Below are positions 44,619 to 57,300 of a stretch of DNA of 64,000 nucleotides, piece after piece; within the stretch, counting starts at the first letter, position 1; every line of letters begins with the position of its first letter. The position numbers and the translations under genes were made by a program. Source of the stretch: Elephas maximus indicus (lineage: Eukaryota > Chordata > Mammalia > Proboscidea > Elephantidae); assembly GCF_024166365.1 (NCBI RefSeq), contig NC_064826.1, positions 26,002,001 through 26,066,000 of the forward strand, given 5' to 3'. A model generated the notes under the pieces. It was not told where the DNA came from. It worked only from the letters and a program-made list of their open reading frames with translations, and did not search any database.

Positions 44619-46021
44619 ATTTTACAACCTGCACATTTGTTATGCATACTAAATGGTGTGTTAAAATTAGGGTCTCCTTGCCTCACTACAATACACTAAT
44701 CTGCCTAAGGTGGTGGTTTTACATTTATAGCGCTAACTACCGTACCTACCTACTTTAAATTTTAGGTGGAAAATGATTGGATTTAAATACAGACACATTT
44801 TTCTCACTTTGAGTCATATGCAGCATGTAGTTCCACATGTATTTCATTGCTGCAGTCACAATATCCACCTAAAAATTATGCTGTCTAGAATTGTACTGAC
44901 CAAAATCTAGCATTGTTGGCATGATCTTGACAGGCTGGACCTGCAAGATGTGGCTTGGATTTTAACCAGTTATCACGTCATCTCTAGGGATCATGTATCT
45001 ACTTATAATAAGAAATAATTTCAAGGGTTTTGTTGCTGAAAGCAGTAAGTGGTGCGGTAAAATAGTTAAGTTATTCAGAGAATGTTAACCTTCCTTGCAA
45101 GAGTAATTTAAGCACGTGGAAAAGATTCCAGGCCGTTCATTTCTTGCAAAAACAGTGCCCTCTGCTGCTAGAAACCTTTTTCTGCTTTTATTTTTATCGT
45201 GGCTTGAGCTCAGTGAGTCTGGTGTGGATGAGGCTGAACAACTATTAACCAATAGAATTAGGAATTTGTGAAAATGGTAAATAGAACAGTATAATTATTT
45301 TAAATAACATTAAGCATTTTCCTTTTGACATTATAAAAAACATTTTAAATTTTCTAGAAATGTCTTAAGGTAATGCCAGTTTAAGATCTTGCTTAACTTT
45401 TAGCCAAGGAATTCAGGGTTTTTCAGTTAACTTTGGTATGGTAAAAATTTATCAGGAACTGCTCTGAGCGGAGGACATCAATTCTTTAGGTTAGAAACAC
45501 AATTTTAAACATGTAAGAAGGGTGTATAATTTGCCAAAAGGTAATTGAGTTTATTCTTCCTTTCTAAAGAAAAAACGGTTTTGTCATCGTTGTTGTTACA
45601 CAAAGTCTAAATTACTGTTGGTTGAAACACGGCACTTGTAACGTTCCGTCCAGGCATGACGACTCAAATCTGCTTTACTAAGTGAGATGTAAAGGTTGCA
45701 TGTTTCAGTCCTCCGCCGTCTGGCTCTGTGGGCAGCACTGTACCTGTGCATCGTCTGAAAGCCTCCCATATATATTCCAGCTAAATGATTGTCTGATAGC
45801 CTTCCCGTTTAACAAGCTAGCATGAGGCTTTTTCTATCTAAACGCTACGTGATAGACAATTTCAGATAGCCACGAATTGTATGTATGAGATTCATAAAGA
45901 CTTTCAATCATTCATTTCCATTTATCAACTGAAATTTTGTTTAGTATGTGAATTTTTTTTTTTTTTTTTGAAATGTATAGTGAATAGGATGTTGCACTGG
46001 TGGCAATTCATCATGGAGCAT

Positions 46022-46027
46022 AATAAA
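46022..46027 (+). promoter_or_regulatory. WASL: WASL distal polyadenylation signal
   Basis: Canonical AATAAA inside gcataataaaattaatttg, about 2.58 kb after the stop codon, with a T/G-rich segment (tgtgtttttgtttattg) 30 nt further on as a plausible downstream element. Confidence 0.75.
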
Positions 46028-48782
46028 ATTAATTTGACCCAAATAGCATGAAGTAGTGTGTTTTTGTTTATTGTCAAGAGATTTAAATAGATAAAATTCT
46101 TTAAACTGCTAGGTATAGCAGAGGGTACACAACAGTGAATAATAATGGTTGAAGTTTTCAGAAGCCTGCATGCCCTCAGAGTTAGAGTGTGCCGTTAAGT
46201 AAACACAGCGAGTGGAAGAATGTTACACCCTGTACTGTTGGGAGCATGACAGCTGCTCTGCAGCTCCCTGGACGCCACACTGCAAGGTCAATGGCTCGGA
46301 ACTCTCACTTACCAAAAATGTTAGCGTTCTCTACATCAGAGTGACACTAGAGTTTACTAGTAATTTCAAAAAAGCCAAATATAGCAATTCACGTAGGACT
46401 TGAACAGCTTTTAGTAAACAGCATTAAAGATGGTGCTCATTTTAAACAGGAAACTCAGCTTTTGATAAATAGAATTTTCCATTCCATTGACTCTGGCACA
46501 AGTGGATGTCTGAAGATTAAACTGAGTTATGGAATCCAGTGTGTAGGATGCTACAAGATGCTTTCTGGAGCTTTAGCCACATTTAACAAGCATTTGAAGA
46601 ATATTAAAAAGTTGTTTCTGTTGTATATGAACATTTAAGACTACATTAACACTTTTTTTTTAAGAAAGAGAAATGTGCCTTAAAATTCTCCCTGTCGCAT
46701 CGCGTTTATCTAATCAATGGAGAAATTCCTGAAATGATTGACTTGCCTTTAGGAGTGGAGTTCCTAAAGGACATGTGTAGAGATAAGGTCTATTTATAGT
46801 ACAATCCAAAACCCTTTATTGAAAAAGTTGGAGAATTTTACCTTGCACATTTATTTTACTGGCATTTTCATAGCTCACCTCAAAAACAGCATTCTCTTAT
46901 AACCTCTTGGTCATTTATTCATAGATTTCTTTTAAAAACTGCTTTCTAGGGAAGCTACTGGGATAGAAGGTGTAGTAAACTAGCTGCTGTGAATATGATA
47001 GGGACCATGCTTTGCAGCTAAGACAGCCTTGCAGATGTTATAATAAGGTATGTCCGTTGCCATTAGGGAGCCTATTGAAAAATTTGGCTTTTAACAAAAT
47101 GGCCAGACACATCTGCCACAGCTTTTTTTTTTAATTTACTAACCATATATTGAGACTATTTAAAACAAGTCTAGTGTACATCTAAACTGGATAGGTGCAC
47201 CACTATCAGGACTGAAAACTCAAGATATGAATGGAACACAGTTATTTTAGGTAAGATACAAAGATAGTAGCTTTATAGGTAGTTTTCAATTTAGTCATAT
47301 ATTTGTATGTTTTCTACTTAGTGGTTGGGGATTCCTAGTAAATTTGAACTGACTCCTGATTCTTTTAACAAGAACAAAAAATCTATTATACTTACCTTGG
47401 TAAAGTTTTTTTTTTTCTGTTTGAGAGGAAATTCAGTTTTAACGGTATAAATTTGCATTATGGAGTTTAAACGGAAGACACTTTTCTGTTTTGAATTGGT
47501 TGTCATATTGTGACCTAAATTTGGTAAGTATTAGTTATTGCTAGATGTGGGAGGATTTTCATCAAGGTCTACTTCTGAGAATTTTTTAGAATTCTAGTTT
47601 GAAGGAAGCTAATTAGAAAGCATCAACATCACCATATTTAAACAACCGTTTAGTAAGAACTAAGTATGTGGTGGGCATTAAGATACAACAGTGAAGTAAG
47701 ATAGGCTGCCCACCTTAAATCTAAAATGCTTATATCACAACTGAAAGACACGTGAAGACCACTGAGTGAAAGCAGAACAGAAAACACACGGAGACCATTG
47801 AACCTAGCCTTCCGTTCCACAGGTGAAGGCAGGCATACTCCCAGTGGTTGAGGGGCTTGCCGATGGTCAGTTAGATGGAGTTAATGCACCATAACGTCTT
47901 TTTATTCTTTTTTTTTCCTCAATTTTCTTAAATTGTGGATTTAATTTGTTTCTGAAGGATTTTTGGCTATAAATTTCCCCCTTTTTCACGTATCTGGGTG
48001 TTGATGGAAGCCACCGGCGTCCTGTACTTGTCTGCCCAGGAAAGCTGGCTTGCTTTGAAGAGCTGGCCTCTGACTCTGAAGCATGTGATAATATTTTGGC
48101 TCAGTGATGGCGGTCACTCTACATTGTACAAGCATTTGGTCATCACAGGGCACTTCTGTCATTTAGTACTGGGTTGAAATGAGGTGTAGAACTTTTTATT
48201 CTACATTCACATAATGTTCATTAGTTTCTTATGGGTCTTTACTTAAATGTAAGTATTTGGTGAACTCTTACTACCAGCCTGCCTGATAGAGAATTAGTTT
48301 GAGAATGTATTAATCTTTCTCTATAGTTTTTCAGTCAACAGCTGCAATGTCAGTTTAAAGACCGGGAGTTCTTCCAAGGAACACAAGGACAAACAGCACT
48401 TTAAATCCAACTTCCTGGTTTTATTGTTGGTGAGAGGGGGGATTCTAATTTGGTTGCATGTACTTCACGCTTTTTGGAAAAGAGGCAGGAAAATAAAACT
48501 TGGATCCGGTGTTGAAAGAAACATTGAGTGAAAGGAAAAGATGTTATGTCCAATTAACTACAGGAAAACAGAAAACTGTTGTTTACAAAATGTCTCAATT
48601 CTTACTGTTGTCTTCTAGATATTTTATTTTTAACCCCTTAAATCAGCTTTTGAGCCCCAAAAGAAACAACCTGGTTTTTTTGTTGTTGTTTTTAGTACCT
48701 AGGATAGAAGTCTAAAGAAGCAGAGAAAGGACAATAGGATTTGTGTTTGTGAGCAGGTTTTTTTTTTAAGCTTGTAGAATGC

Positions 48783-48939
48783 TAAACCAAAACCAAACCC
48801 AGTGCCACGGAGTTGCTTCCGACTAAGGCTGTAGTCTTTACGGAAGCAGACTGCCACATCTTTCTCCTCAGGAGGGGCTTGTGGGTTCAAACTGTTGATC
48901 ATTCAGAGAGCCCTTAACCACTGCCCCACCAGGGCTCCT
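48783..48939 (-). mobile_element. AfroSINE, long-type middle
   Basis: aacccagtgccacggagttg, gaagcagactgccacatctt, actgccccaccagggctcct. Lacks the gaccctatagg block. Confidence 0.85.
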
Positions 48940-50312
48940 TTGGAGAAGGCTAGGTAAAAGTAAGAAATGTATTAGAATCTTCATTTTGAAGGAAGCTAGT
49001 TTTTAGTTAGAGAGAAGCTGATGAAATAGTATGTTTTTTGTTTATCGAGAAAGGGTCTAAATGTAGAACTGATGTTTTCTTTAAACCGCTCAACCTCATA
49101 GGATAATAATTTTGTATGTACTCAGCTAAACCTCAACTTACAGCTGTCCGTTGTAAATGTTTGTTTTTGTTTTTTAAAGAGTTTTCTAAACTTTACTGTG
49201 GGTATCTGTCAAAGGTTGTGATGTGGTTAACGTCAATAGTTAAGTGATTATGAGAGCATAATTTAATAAGCATTGTCCTAGAATTCCACCAATCACCTTT
49301 CCAAGCCACCTGTAATTGGAGCACGTTTTGACTGTTTAAGTGGCCTTGCTATGGCCATGGTTGAATGCCTGGATGCTGTAGAACATGTTTATATTGGGTC
49401 TGCTGCCCAACGATGTTTAGAAAGTTCGAGTAGACCCTGGGCCAGATGGTTGCTTTAGATCTGCACCAGTGCACAGAAGTGCTACAGCCAACATGCCTGG
49501 GTCAGCCTGACCAGATGGACCACGTGCAGAGAGACAAAATCTATGCACCTACTGACTCCATCCTTCTTTTTACTTAAGCATTTTCATCACTTTGCCAGAA
49601 GCCGAAACTACAGAAAAACTGATTTGATGAAAACTCATTTTCATATGTTTCTTCTTTTTCCAAATATCCAAATCTTACTAAACCTAACAGTGTTGTACCA
49701 GCTTAGAAGAAAAGGGATAGGGAGAAACAAATATATTGTGCATTTGAGTTCAGCTTTGATTCTCTAAAGACTTTGAGAAGCCCACTGTATGTACAGTTGA
49801 ACTCAAATGGGATGTGGTGGGTTGTTGGAAGACAGAATAACGTGTATAGAAAAAAAAAAAAATGTGGTGGTTTCCACTGCATGCCTGGGAACACTTAAGA
49901 TGTACCATTATCTTCCTGTCTTCATCTTGGTTTGTGACATATGGTGTGTTAGAATTTCAGTGTCAGCCTCACATGTGAACTGCTTGACATGAGAATAAAA
50001 CTGGGGGGTTCTTTGACCACGTGAATAGCATTGCTGTAGTTTCGTGTTGAGAAGACGCTCCACAAAATTGAGCCTAGGAATGGGCATTGTAAAAAAAGTA
50101 AAGGAACTTTTTTCTTGGAGAGTTTATTCTAAAGCTTTCAAATATACAAGTTTCTCGAGTATAAATGGGAACTGGTGAATAAGGAAAAAAACAGGAATAT
50201 AAGGAAATTTTTGCTTTATATCATATTCCTGAGTCTTCAGAAGTTTTCAGATGCCTGATTTATTTTCAAACCGACCAGGTGAATTCACTTGAATTAGAAT
50301 GTTGTCCTAATG

Positions 50313-50454
50313 TTCAGTGAATTCCAACCCATAGCAACCCTAGAGGACAGTAGAGCTGCCCCATAGGGTTTCCAAGGAATGGCTGTTGGATTTGAACTGT
50401 CGGCCTTTTGGTTAGCAGCTGTATCACCTAACCACTGTCCCACCAGGGCTCCTA
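50313..50454 (-). mobile_element. AfroSINE
   Basis: gaattccaacccatagcaac, ccatagggtttccaaggaat, ccactgtcccaccagggctc. Confidence 0.9.
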
Positions 50455-50500
50455 AAGTCCTATACTAAAATAAAATTTTAAATGATTATTGTTACTGTAA

Positions 50501-50725
50501 CAGGGCTTTGAACTGCTAAAGTTGCAGTTCAAACCCCTGCTGAGAATTTGCATTTCTCACGAGTTCCCTGCTGAGAATTTGCATTTCCACTCCAGATATA
50601 TTGAATCAGAATCTATAGTTTAACAAAATTCCCAGGTGATTCTTAATGTATAGTTTCCCAGGAACTTGTTAGAAATGCAAATTCTCTGCAGGAGTTCAAA
50701 CGGAATGAACTGGTTCAAAGTCTTG
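50501..50725 (+). mobile_element. hAT-like (MER5-type) element, copy 2
   Basis: Begins cagggctttgaactgctaaa and ends ggttcaaagtcttg. The interior (tgagaatttgcatttccact, aacaaaattcccaggtgatt) matches copy 1 at 38531. Flanks ttactgtaa and ttaactgtaa look like a target duplication with one indel. Confidence 0.75.
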
Positions 50726-52539
50726 TTAACTGTAAGTTGGAAGTAGACCCCGGAATAAAACAAAAATCTCTCACTGCATGTATAGAAATTCATGTCCTGT
50801 TGAGAAATCAGGCTCCCCCCACCCCCTGTACCTCCTTAGCAGATTTTCGTAGTTTATTAAATTGCCCTGACACAGTCGCGTTAGGAATAGAAGTTGTGCT
50901 TGTGATTAATGATGAAAGAATGACAAAGAACCATGCATTTGGTGAAGGAGGAAAGGAGAGCCAGAGACACCTTGGCACGAAATGTTGGAGATGTACAGGT
51001 ACCAGTGGCCGAGGCCATGCTAGCCACTTCTAAACCTGACAACACGAGGTCTGCTCTAGCAGGTGACTGGAGATGGCAGCCTTGGAGCTGCTTAATGCCA
51101 TTTAAACCTTTGTGTTGGTGTTCATGGGCATGAACGTTCACGTACACTGATTTATATAAAATGTATTTATGGAACTACTCGGACCCGTGGAAATTGAAAA
51201 CAAGTTGCCCAGGTACAACAAGGAGGAGTAATTAGTGTCACAGTTTCTTCTGAAGCTGACTCCATTTAGATAGAGCAATAAGCTTATTAGCCTTAGGTCA
51301 TGCTTCTGAGGATGTTTACATCACTGCCTCTGCATCTAATGAGAAAATTAGGGGGAAACTGTAAAGGATGAGGAAGAGATTTATGTTTGTAATCATTACC
51401 CATTAGACTGGCAGTGGGTTCGGTGGTGAAAATTTAGGCTAGTTGGGAGATTCGGTAATTATGGGCTGTTTTATAGAGGGTCATTAGTATAAAATTGCTG
51501 TGTACTTTATCTAAATATGGCAAGAGTTTAAATCACTGACATAGGCAAGACACATATCCTTCCAGAGTTTTGCCAAAGCAAAATCAGCATTTCTTATAAC
51601 TAGACAAGGGCCATCAGCTGTGGAATTTGGGGCATGCAAAAACCTCAGTGTTCAACATGGTATTTAGAGAAATGTAGGTGCCAGTGACATTTTAGGCTTT
51701 GTTATCTAATTATCCTAGAATAGCCTGAATAAATGTGCACCTTGAGAAAGGTATACATTGACTTACCAGCTCTGTTCCAGCTAAGTCTTCCGGAGGAACA
51801 GAAATAATTGTATGAAAAGTTTAAAATGTAGAAAACTGTGTTTTCCTCAAGGTTTTTTTTTGGTTTCAAGGCCTAAATTTTCCAGATAGAAACTATTGCA
51901 CAATGTTTATTATCCAAACAAGAAACATTAGAAACATCAGGTTTCAGAGAATTATGGGACTGCTCCCCAGTCTTCAGTTAACACTTCTCTTGAAGCCATT
52001 GCCCCATTAAATCACTCTCCAGTTGTTCACTAAATATTGTGGCAAAAACCTCTATTCTGCTTACCCCTCCTAGAGATTATCCAAAACAATTTGTTGTTTT
52101 ATACTTCTGCCAGTCCCTCCCACGTCCTGTCCCCATCACAGAAATGAAATGTCAACGGCAGGGAGGGGAGATATGAAATGCAAAGAAGAGGGTTTGGTTT
52201 GGCAGCTGTGGGTTCTCGAAACTTTTAAGAGGATTGATACTGGGGGATGGCAAGCACAGTGAAAATTCCATGGCCTTCTTGTAAGGAATATCAAGAACCC
52301 CTGCAAATATCAGTCCTGCTTTGTAGTGGCAATGGGTTTACCAGCCCATAGAAGTGTTTTCTGATGAACATTTTCCACAGAGTGCACAGTTAACACCTGC
52401 CCGTTTAGTTTGCAATTCCCTGTGTAGACTACGCTCTGACTTCCTCAGAGTGGTATCCCTTGGCTCTGTCTCCCTTCTGGATACTGCACTGTACAGAGGA
52501 CACTAATGTGGACACCACCTTTGCACTGGACTACTTTTT

Positions 52540-53143
52540 TTTTCAATATAATTTTTATTGTGCTTTAAGTGAAAGTTTACAAATCAAGTCAGTCTCACAC
52601 AAAAACCCATATACACCTTGCTAAATACTCCCAATTACTCTCCCCCTAATAAGACAGCCCACTGTCTTCCTCCACTCTCTTTTCGTGCCCATTTCACCAG
52701 CTTCTAACCCCTTCGCCAGCTTCTAACCCCCTCTACCCTCTCATCTCCCCTCCAGGCAGGAGATGCCAACATAGTCTCAAGTGTCCACCTGATCCAAGAA
52801 GCTCAGTCCTCACCAGCATCTCTGTCCAATCCATTGTCCAGTCCAATCCATGTCTGAAGAGTTGGCTTTGGGAATGGTTCCTGTCCTGGGCCAACAGAAG
52901 GTCTGGGGGCCATGACCACCAGGGTCTTCCAGTCTCAGTCAGACCATCAAGTCTGGTCTTTTTATGAGAATTTGGGGTCTGCATCCCACTGCTCTCCTGC
53001 TCCCTCAGGGGTTCTCCAGTGTGTTGCCTGTCCGGGCAGTCATCGGTTGTAGCTGGGCACCATCTAGTTCCCCTGGTCTCAGGATGACATAGTCTCCAGT
53101 TCACGTGGCCCCTTCTGTCTCTTGGGCTCATAATTACCTTGTA
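52540..53143 (-). mobile_element. L1 LINE 3' end with perfect 16-bp target duplication
   Basis: A 604-bp insert starting with a T-run, homologous to 6076-6969. It is flanked by identical cactggactacttttt at 52524-52539 and 53144-53159. The 148-codon - strand frame at 52733-53179 lies within this UTR and is not a gene. Confidence 0.85.
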
Positions 53144-53254
53144 CACTGGACTACTTTTTGATGATCGTAATGAAGCCATTTAAAAGGGCTTCCAAAAGTC
53201 CCAGGGCCATGCTTCTCTTACTTTGAAAAAAATTATACTTAAAATATCCATCAT

Positions 53255-53445
53255 AATACTAATCAATACTTATTGGAATACTTATTAAATGTTGGATAGT
53301 GCATGAAATGCTTTATATGAGGAAGGCATTATCCCAATTTTTCAGCCAAGGCAAAGGAAGCTTAGGTTAAATAATTTGCACAAAGCTAAATAGCCTGTAA
53401 GTGACAGAGCTGAACCTCAACCCAGGTTTGTCTTAATACAAGGGA
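53255..53445 (-). repeat. MIR
   Basis: cattatcccaatttttcagc, taaataatttgcacaaagct and agtgacagagctgaacctca. Confidence 0.6.
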
Positions 53446-53712
53446 TATACCCATCTGCTGTAATTCCCTGCCTACCAGGTGGCTTTAAGACAACAGTTAT
53501 GGTCTGGGTAAAAAATAGAAATGTTTCTTCAATATCTTGAAATGGAGGAGGCTTGGGATTTTTCTATTAATGCAGATGCAAAGACCCAAAGGGAAATGCT
53601 GTCATTCTCTGTTTTCCAAAAAACAAAAGGCAACAGAACGGATTTTATATTCTAATCATGCAGCTAAACCACAGCTACTAAGGTCGGCCAAAGAAAGTTT
53701 TGAGATGAGGAG

Positions 53713-54063
53713 TATTGTTGTTGGGTGCTGTAGAGTAAGTGTCGACTCATAGTAACCCTGTATACAACAGAAACACTGCCTCGTCCTGCGCCATCCCATT
53801 GTTGCAGCCACCGTGTCAATCCATCTCACCGAGGATCTTCCTCTTTTTTGCTGACCCTCTACTTTAACCAAGCATGATGTCCTTTTCTGGTGACTGATCC
53901 CTCTTGATAACACGTCCAAAGTATGTGAGACGTAGTCTGGCCATCCTTGCTTCTAAGGAGCATCCTGGCTGTACTTCTTCCAAGACAGATTTGTTGATTC
54001 TTTTGGCAGTCCACGGGATAATTCAATATTCCTCACCAACACCATAATTCAAAGGCGTCAATT
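53713..54063 (-). mobile_element. 5'-truncated RTE 3' end
   Basis: Aligns without large gaps to 32515-32900 (ccatcttgcttctaaggagc-type block, ccaacaccataattcaaagg). Orientation - with the SINE-like tail at 53713. Confidence 0.85.
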
Positions 54064-54749
54064 CAGATAGCCTCCGATTTTTGGAGTATTCAGTGAATAG
54101 AATGTCTTGTATCATTTCTCTTTGCTTTGCTCCTCCCCAGCCTCCATTTTCCCCTGCATCACCACAAAAATATTTTTTCATTTGAAATATTAGGTTAGGT
54201 AACTGGCCTGTTTGAGTAGTCCCAAATGTTTATAGATGATTATTTGGAATTACTTCAGAGTCCTCTCCGAGTTCAATCTCTGCAGTGTGTCTTCCTTCCT
54301 TAAGCATTTTCTATTTTTGTCAACCCAATGGTGACTTAATTTCTGAATGCTGTACATGGGACGTTGTTGGATTTGTTTTGCCTTTTTTTTTTTTGGCTAA
54401 TGTTGAAAAAAAGTTTGCATTTTGTTTCTTTAAAAGTATCTTTTATTAGGAAAAGCTCCAGGGTAAAAGAATTTTTATTCATTCCAACAAATTCTAACGG
54501 ATCAAAATTCCTCTTAAACTGCCTCCAAGTGTCTCTGCAAAGAGTCACCAAAAATCCTTGGCAGCTTTTAAAGAAAAATAAATAAGGGTGCTGTTGAGTA
54601 GCGTTACCTGGCTTCTTCGGAAAGTGACGTTTCCAGCTTTCTGTCTGGCCTCCTGCTTAGCCTCCACAACTCCTGCCGATAAAGCAAAAGCTGCAGAAGA
54701 TTGAAGCCTGACTTACAGAAAGACTAAGCCATTGGTATAAAGAAATGTA

Positions 54750-54928
54750 CAGTGAAATTTGTGAGAACCGGAACTCAAGGGGACTGCCGTGTTTCTCCAG
54801 GTCTCACAGTTTTCCACCTTTGACGGGGTACAGTCTTGCCACTTCTCTATTGCTTATTTAATATTTGAGTTTTCCTTCTCTTACTGGTTCCCGCCTTACT
54901 CAGGTTCTGGTTTTTGCAGGTTTTACCA
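54750..54928 (+). mobile_element. Tigger-like non-autonomous DNA element, copy C
   Basis: Begins cagtgaaatttgtgagaacc, ends ggtttttgcaggttttacca, flanked by TA at 54748-54749 and 54929-54930. Same internal order as copy B. Confidence 0.7.
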
Positions 54929-55594
54929 TATTTTTCCCCTGACCCTTTCCCTTCCATGTTAAAAAATAAGAATGCCCCATTTTTCCCGATTTTGCTTGCA
55001 ATATAAAGAGTTCCTCTGAGCTTTTATTTGTTGGATCATCTGTTTACATATGTAGGAGAATTATTGGTTTCTAATCCGGGGTGCTTTTTTCACCACCACC
55101 CCACCCCCAGGCTTGAAGGGGAATTATTCTTTGATAAGTTCAGGCGACAACTTGGAAGTGCAACCTGGGGGTGACTTTAGGTCATTTATTTTTGTATTTA
55201 AGTAACAGTGATTGATGGATCATAAGATTGCATTCAGGAAGATAGGGTACTTCATCAAGTCTGTGCTGGAGACAACAGTATTTTGATCTGAGGAGAATGT
55301 ATACTTTCCAATTCATGCCTCGTTTAAAAAAATTCTAAATATATGACCCAAAAGACTGAATGACTCAAAAAGAGTTGTGTTGCTAACAAACTAGCTTAGT
55401 ATTAAGACTGCACAGCTAATTAGTCATCTGAAAATTAGTGAAGAGTATCCAGTGGCCAAACATAATATGTCAAGTCAAAAACCTCAGCTTCTGTGTGAAA
55501 ATTTGTCTAATGAACTCAAGAGCTAGAGTTTTAAAGCTTATACTTTGAGAGACATAATTTTACCTCAGGATGGTTTACTTATAAAATAGGACTT

Positions 55595-55910
55595 TTGTGA
55601 TGGCTAAGGTTGTGTATTAACTTGGCTGGGCCATGATTCTCCGTGGTTTGGCAGTTTATAGTTTAGTACTTATGTGATGATGTAATCACCTCCATGATAA
55701 AATGTGTTGTGAGCAGCCAATTAGTTGAAAGGGAGTTTCCTTGGGGGTGTGGCCTGTGTCCAATATAGGTGGACTTTCTGGCCAAGTTCACTGGCTTTTG
55801 CTTGCTGTAGATCCTATAGCTGGTTCCTGTTCATCTGACCTCTCCTTATATATTTATACGCTTCACTGGTTTTACTTTTCTAGAGAACCCAGCCTAAGCC
55901 AATTTCCATT
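55595..55910. repeat. Interspersed repeat, family not determined
   Basis: gtgatggctaaggttgtgta, ttaacttggctgggccatga, agttgaaagggagtttcctt and tgcttgctgtagatcctata resemble a recurring mammalian repeat. The 114-codon frame from 55741 lies in it and is not a gene. Confidence 0.4.
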
Positions 55911-56639
55911 TTCCAATTGTCAGTCCTTCGCTTGTCCGAATATTCTGTGGACGACTATAGGCTACACAGCCAACCATGACAACAACCTGAGTGCTGCCCC
56001 TAGGTCACACATGGAAAAGAGATGGATTCTTTGGGGAGGAGGACCAGTGAGAATAGATGCAGATATTCTTAGAATTTGGCCCTAAAATGTACACACAGGG
56101 AAATGTCTACTGGCTGCTTCTTAGTGATAGGCTCCCTGGAGCCTCTTAGCCTCCAAGAGTAGGGCCTGCCCTGCCCTAGACCCTGGGGCCAATCTCCTCA
56201 TTGTCACTGAGTAGCTAATTATTACCATCTATTTTTTTTTTATTCAAATGTGTGTATTTATTTATTTTTTTTTATGTATATGGCATAACTATGACATACA
56301 ATCCCTGACCTCCAGTATACAATGCAGTAGGACAGGAGGAATTAGCTAGGTACACAAATAATATAATGCAAGGCAAAATGTGGTAGGCACCAAAAGAGAA
56401 GTTTGAGCAAAGAACAATGAGAATTCAGAGGATTGGAACAGATAAATTCATGGGAGAACTGGGCCTTGAAAGAAGAGTAGTTTATTGACCCAGGAAGATG
56501 GGAAAAGAATATTCTGAACTGAAGAGACAATGTAAGCAAACACATAGAAGTGGAAAGTCAGGATGTTGCTTGAGGATTAAGACCTGAATCTCATGCTGAC
56601 TAAAGACTAAAGGTGTTGAATGAACTAGAGGCATTTTCT

Positions 56640-57300
56640 ATCATGCCACATGACCCTCAAATCCTTACCTCAGGAACACATCCCACCCCCACAATTCTAG
56701 ACCCACACATCCAAATGGATAGGCACATCAAACACAATATATTTAAAACTCGTTTTCCTCCTCCAAAACCTGCTCCTCCTACATTCCCTGTCCCATTTTG
56801 TGGTACCATTATCCACCTAATTGGTCAAGCCAGGAATATGGGTGTCAACCTAAGACGCTTCTCTTTTATTGCCCTTGCCGACTACCTATAACCGGTAACC
56901 AAATTCTGGGGAGTATATGCTTTCTTTATTTCTGCTTTACCTATTCTGTCTCCTCTACACTTACGCAGCTTTCACAGGTCTGCATTCCTTGTTCTTAGAT
57001 CATTTCGTTGGTCTCCACCTGGTCTTCCTGCCACCAACGTGGACCTCGCCGAGTCCATCTTCCTTTCTGTTACACAGTCATATTTTTAAAACCTATAGAG
57101 GGCACTGGGTTGTTTTTTTTTTTTTTTTTAATATAAACATCATGTCATTCCTCCTCTTGAAATCCTTTGATGCCTCCCCCATGGCTTTCATGATTAAGTC
57201 CACATTCTTTAGTTAACAGGAAGTTCTTTAGGACACTCTTCTGTGAACCTTAGCCCAACCCCCAACTCTCTCCCATCCTTGCTTTTTTATTCAGCCTAAA
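56640..57300 (+). repeat. L2-like block
   Basis: atcatgtcattcctcctctt, tgatgcctcccccatggctt and gattaagtccacattcttta are the L2 3' pattern. Upstream pieces are weaker. Confidence 0.45.

Larger units (their letters stand above)
43447..46045 (+). other. WASL: WASL 3' untranslated region
   Basis: An AT-rich 2.6 kb stretch follows the TGA and ends shortly after AATAAA at 46022. The length agrees with the known human 3' UTR of roughly 2.5 kb. It contains TA dinucleotide runs at 43450-43471 and 44469-44491 and no AfroSINE, L1 or RTE copy, unlike all neighbouring stretches of similar size. That is consistent with selection against insertions. An 85-codon frame at 44014-44271 is probably chance. The exact cleavage position is inferred. 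Confidence 0.85.

Noticed and set aside
52733-53179. 148-codon - strand open frame resembling the frame at 6292-6666
   Set aside because: The similarity is real but arises because both are copies of the same L1 3' UTR, not a gene family.
55741-56085. 114-codon + strand frame with a possible membrane segment
   Set aside because: Starts inside a probable interspersed repeat; no family recognised and no splice or promoter context.
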